Notes under the pieces: generated by a model
Told to the model about the DNA's origin: nothing
The model's input: the letters and a program-made list of their open reading frames with translations, nothing else
Database searches by the model: none
Assembly: GCF_021538615.1 (NCBI RefSeq)
Contig: NZ_JAJHIZ010000003.1
Location: 2,356,001 to 2,420,000 of the forward strand
Direction: 5' to 3'
Origin: Niabella agricola
GTDB lineage: Bacteria > Bacteroidota > Bacteroidia > Chitinophagales > Chitinophagaceae
Length of the DNA stretch: 64,000 bases
Program-made: the position numbers and the translations under genes
Shown: positions 62,878 through 64,000 of the stretch, in pieces
How the letters are laid out: each line of letters starts with the position of its first letter
Numbering within the stretch: the stretch's first letter is position 1

Positions 62878-63504
62878 TTAATGACTATTGTAAAACTGGC
62901 AAACTTTACGCATCAGGCAGATTTCACATTTTGGATTGGTAGGACGACAGACCTCTCTCCCTAAAAAAGAGATGGCCATACCGGCATCCCAATCCTTCTG
63001 CGGCAATGCGTCCATGATCTGTTTTTCTATTTTTTTTGGATCAGTCCCCGTGGCAATGCCCAGCCGGGGTGCCACTCTTACCACATGCAGGTCTACAATC
63101 ACCCCTTCCGGCGGTTGGCCACTTTCGCGGAGTATTACATTTGCCGATTTTCTTCCGATTCCTTTCAATTCCGTTAAAGCTTCCAGGGTTAATGGAATGG
63201 CGGCATCTTTTTTCAGCGCCTGTGCAATTTCAGAAAGCCATCTGGCTTTATTTCCAAAATTACGCACATCGCTGATCTGCTCTGCGATGGCTGCTTCTGT
63301 GGCTTTTGAAAGCGCCGTCATCGTTGGAAAGGCTTTAAAAAAAGCAGGGGCAATCTGGTTGATATGCCGGTCGGAATCCTGTGCAGAAAGCACCACCATT
63401 ACCAATAGCTGGTAGGTATTTTTATAGTCGAGCGGATGTTTGGCAGATTTGTATTTTTTTAAAAGCGGTTGGATAGCCAGGGGCCAATTAACAGGCGCGC
63501 TCAT
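62878..63504 (-). CDS. nth: Endonuclease III (DNA glycosylase/AP lyase)
   Basis: 208 residues. Removes oxidised pyrimidines and cleaves abasic sites. Seen: VVLSAQDSD (about 37-45), the helix-hairpin-helix LKGIGRKSANVIL with catalytic K119, catalytic D138 in VIVDLHVVRV, and the [4Fe-4S] cluster C186-X6-C193-X2-C196-X5-C202. Length is typical. Diverges from nothing near; the 276-nt spacer on its 3' side carries the sigma factor control region. Confidence 0.96.
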   Translation of the reverse strand: MSAPVNWPLAIQPLLKKYKSAKHPLDYKNTYQLLVMVVLSAQDSDRHINQIAPAFFKAFPTMTALSKATEAAIAEQISDVRNFGNKARWLSEIAQALKKDAAIPLTLEALTELKGIGRKSANVILRESGQPPEGVIVDLHVVRVAPRLGIATGTDPKKIEKQIMDALPQKDWDAGMAISFLGREVCRPTNPKCEICLMRKVCQFYNSH

Positions 63505-63640
63505 AAAATAGATTTTGTATTGAAGTTACGATTTTTTGCGCGATTGAGGGCAAGGTTTGCCAGCTACGATCCATCTGGGCGGAAAGAAGCTGACAGGATC
63601 GCTCCGCTAAAGGCTGACCGCTGGAAGCTGAAAATATGCT

Positions 63641-64000
63641 TTATGCTTGCTGTTCTTTCTGCTCCAGCAGCGCCACCTGCATAAAACTCCGGTCCTGTTT
63701 ATACGCTTCCCAGTCGAAGTTGAGTAAAAACCGGGTGGCGGCTTCCGCACCGCGTTCGAACAACTCCAGTTTTTCCTTATCGGTAATAAAAAAATTAAGC
63801 CAGTTGAAATCTGGCAACGGAATGCGGCCAATGCCGCGGGAAAATACTTTGTTTTTCAGCTGAAAATCTTTGTCGTAATAATTCCGTACCGTATTAAAGA
63901 TCCTGAAGAAATAGCCGCTTAGGGTCCAGGCGGTCGTATTTTTCCCAGCATCCCCCGGATTGCTGTCATCCAGGTCAATTCCAAACACCGGAAGCCGCGG
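63641..64000 (-). CDS. 3' end of a patatin-like phospholipase gene (partial)
   Basis: The frame is open to the window edge, so the 119 residues seen are only the C-terminal part; the GTG at 63988 is not a real start. The visible region LPVFGIDLDDSNPGDAG, FFRIFNTVRNYYDKDFQLKN, IGRIPLPDFNWLNFFITDKE and FERGAEAATRFLLNFDW resembles the C-terminal part of Bacteroidota patatin-like proteins, which has a conserved FNWLNF-type segment. The catalytic part lies outside the window, so this is a moderate-confidence assignment. Its 3' side (63505-63640) shows no gene. Confidence 0.5.
   Translation of the reverse strand, partial: PRLPVFGIDLDDSNPGDAGKNTTAWTLSGYFFRIFNTVRNYYDKDFQLKNKVFSRGIGRIPLPDFNWLNFFITDKEKLELFERGAEAATRFLLNFDWEAYKQDRSFMQVALLEQKEQQA

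Noticed and set aside
1..64000. tRNA, rRNA, CRISPR arrays, intact insertion sequences, prophage genes, origin of replication
   Set aside because: Looked for in the spacers; no cloverleaf-like, repeat-spacer, transposase or phage signal was seen.

Overview
The window reads as chromosomal DNA of a Bacteroidota bacterium, most likely family Chitinophagaceae; the genus cannot be fixed from sequence alone. Reasons: two SusC/SusD loci, an ECF sigma/FecR/TonB-receptor regulatory unit, 6-bladed beta-propeller and CarboxypepD-reg outer-membrane proteins, a GxMEN-less M1 peptidase fused to an ABC permease, and several promoters of the Bacteroidota type (TTG, 17-23 bp, TAnnTTTG), for example before rplM and before the WecA-like gene.

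Layout. 0-7.3 kb: a membrane/coiled-coil protein pair (minus), then a plus-strand run of DUF2975 membrane protein, small HTH regulator, ABC ATPase and ABC permease-M1 peptidase fusion. 7.3-10.4 kb: ribosomal operon rplM-rpsI-rpsB-tsf (minus) with a clear promoter and terminator. 10.5-13.4 kb: a compact cluster of two papain-like (C1) cysteine peptidases, a small protein that duplicates the C-terminal domain of one of them, and a chagasin-like cysteine-peptidase inhibitor; none shows a signal peptide. 13.5-16.2 kb: AraC regulator diverging from a PhyH-type dioxygenase and a sugar-isomerase-like TIM barrel. 16.3-24.8 kb: an L-arabinose-type polysaccharide utilization locus (susC, susD, susE, GH127) with a NUDIX/winged-helix AraR-like regulator and two matching palindromic operators over the susC promoter. 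25-29 kb: beta-propeller protein and outer-membrane barrel, translationally coupled. 29.4-34.2 kb: ligA, S41 peptidase, AI-2E-family transporter. 34.2-35.4 kb: decayed region with an ORF6N pseudogene among REP-like palindromes. 35.5-49.4 kb: mostly housekeeping (PIF1/RecD-like helicase, patatin, OsmC, scpA, mscL, frr, WecA/TagO-like transferase, half transketolase, LolC/E-like permease, rbfA, ABC exporter, gltX). 49.5-62.6 kb: S9 peptidase, then a second utilization locus (ECF sigma, FecR, STN-type susC, susD, GH106 alpha-L-rhamnosidase-like). 62.9-64 kb: endonuclease III and the 3' end of a probable patatin-like gene.

The most interesting items are the C1 peptidase/inhibitor/accessory-domain cluster, the phased operator pair of the arabinose locus, and a recurrent pattern in which short-word repetitive sequence starts right after the stop codon of unrelated genes (two of these share a nearly identical 28-nt stretch 41 kb apart). 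No tRNA, rRNA, CRISPR array, intact insertion sequence or prophage was recognised.
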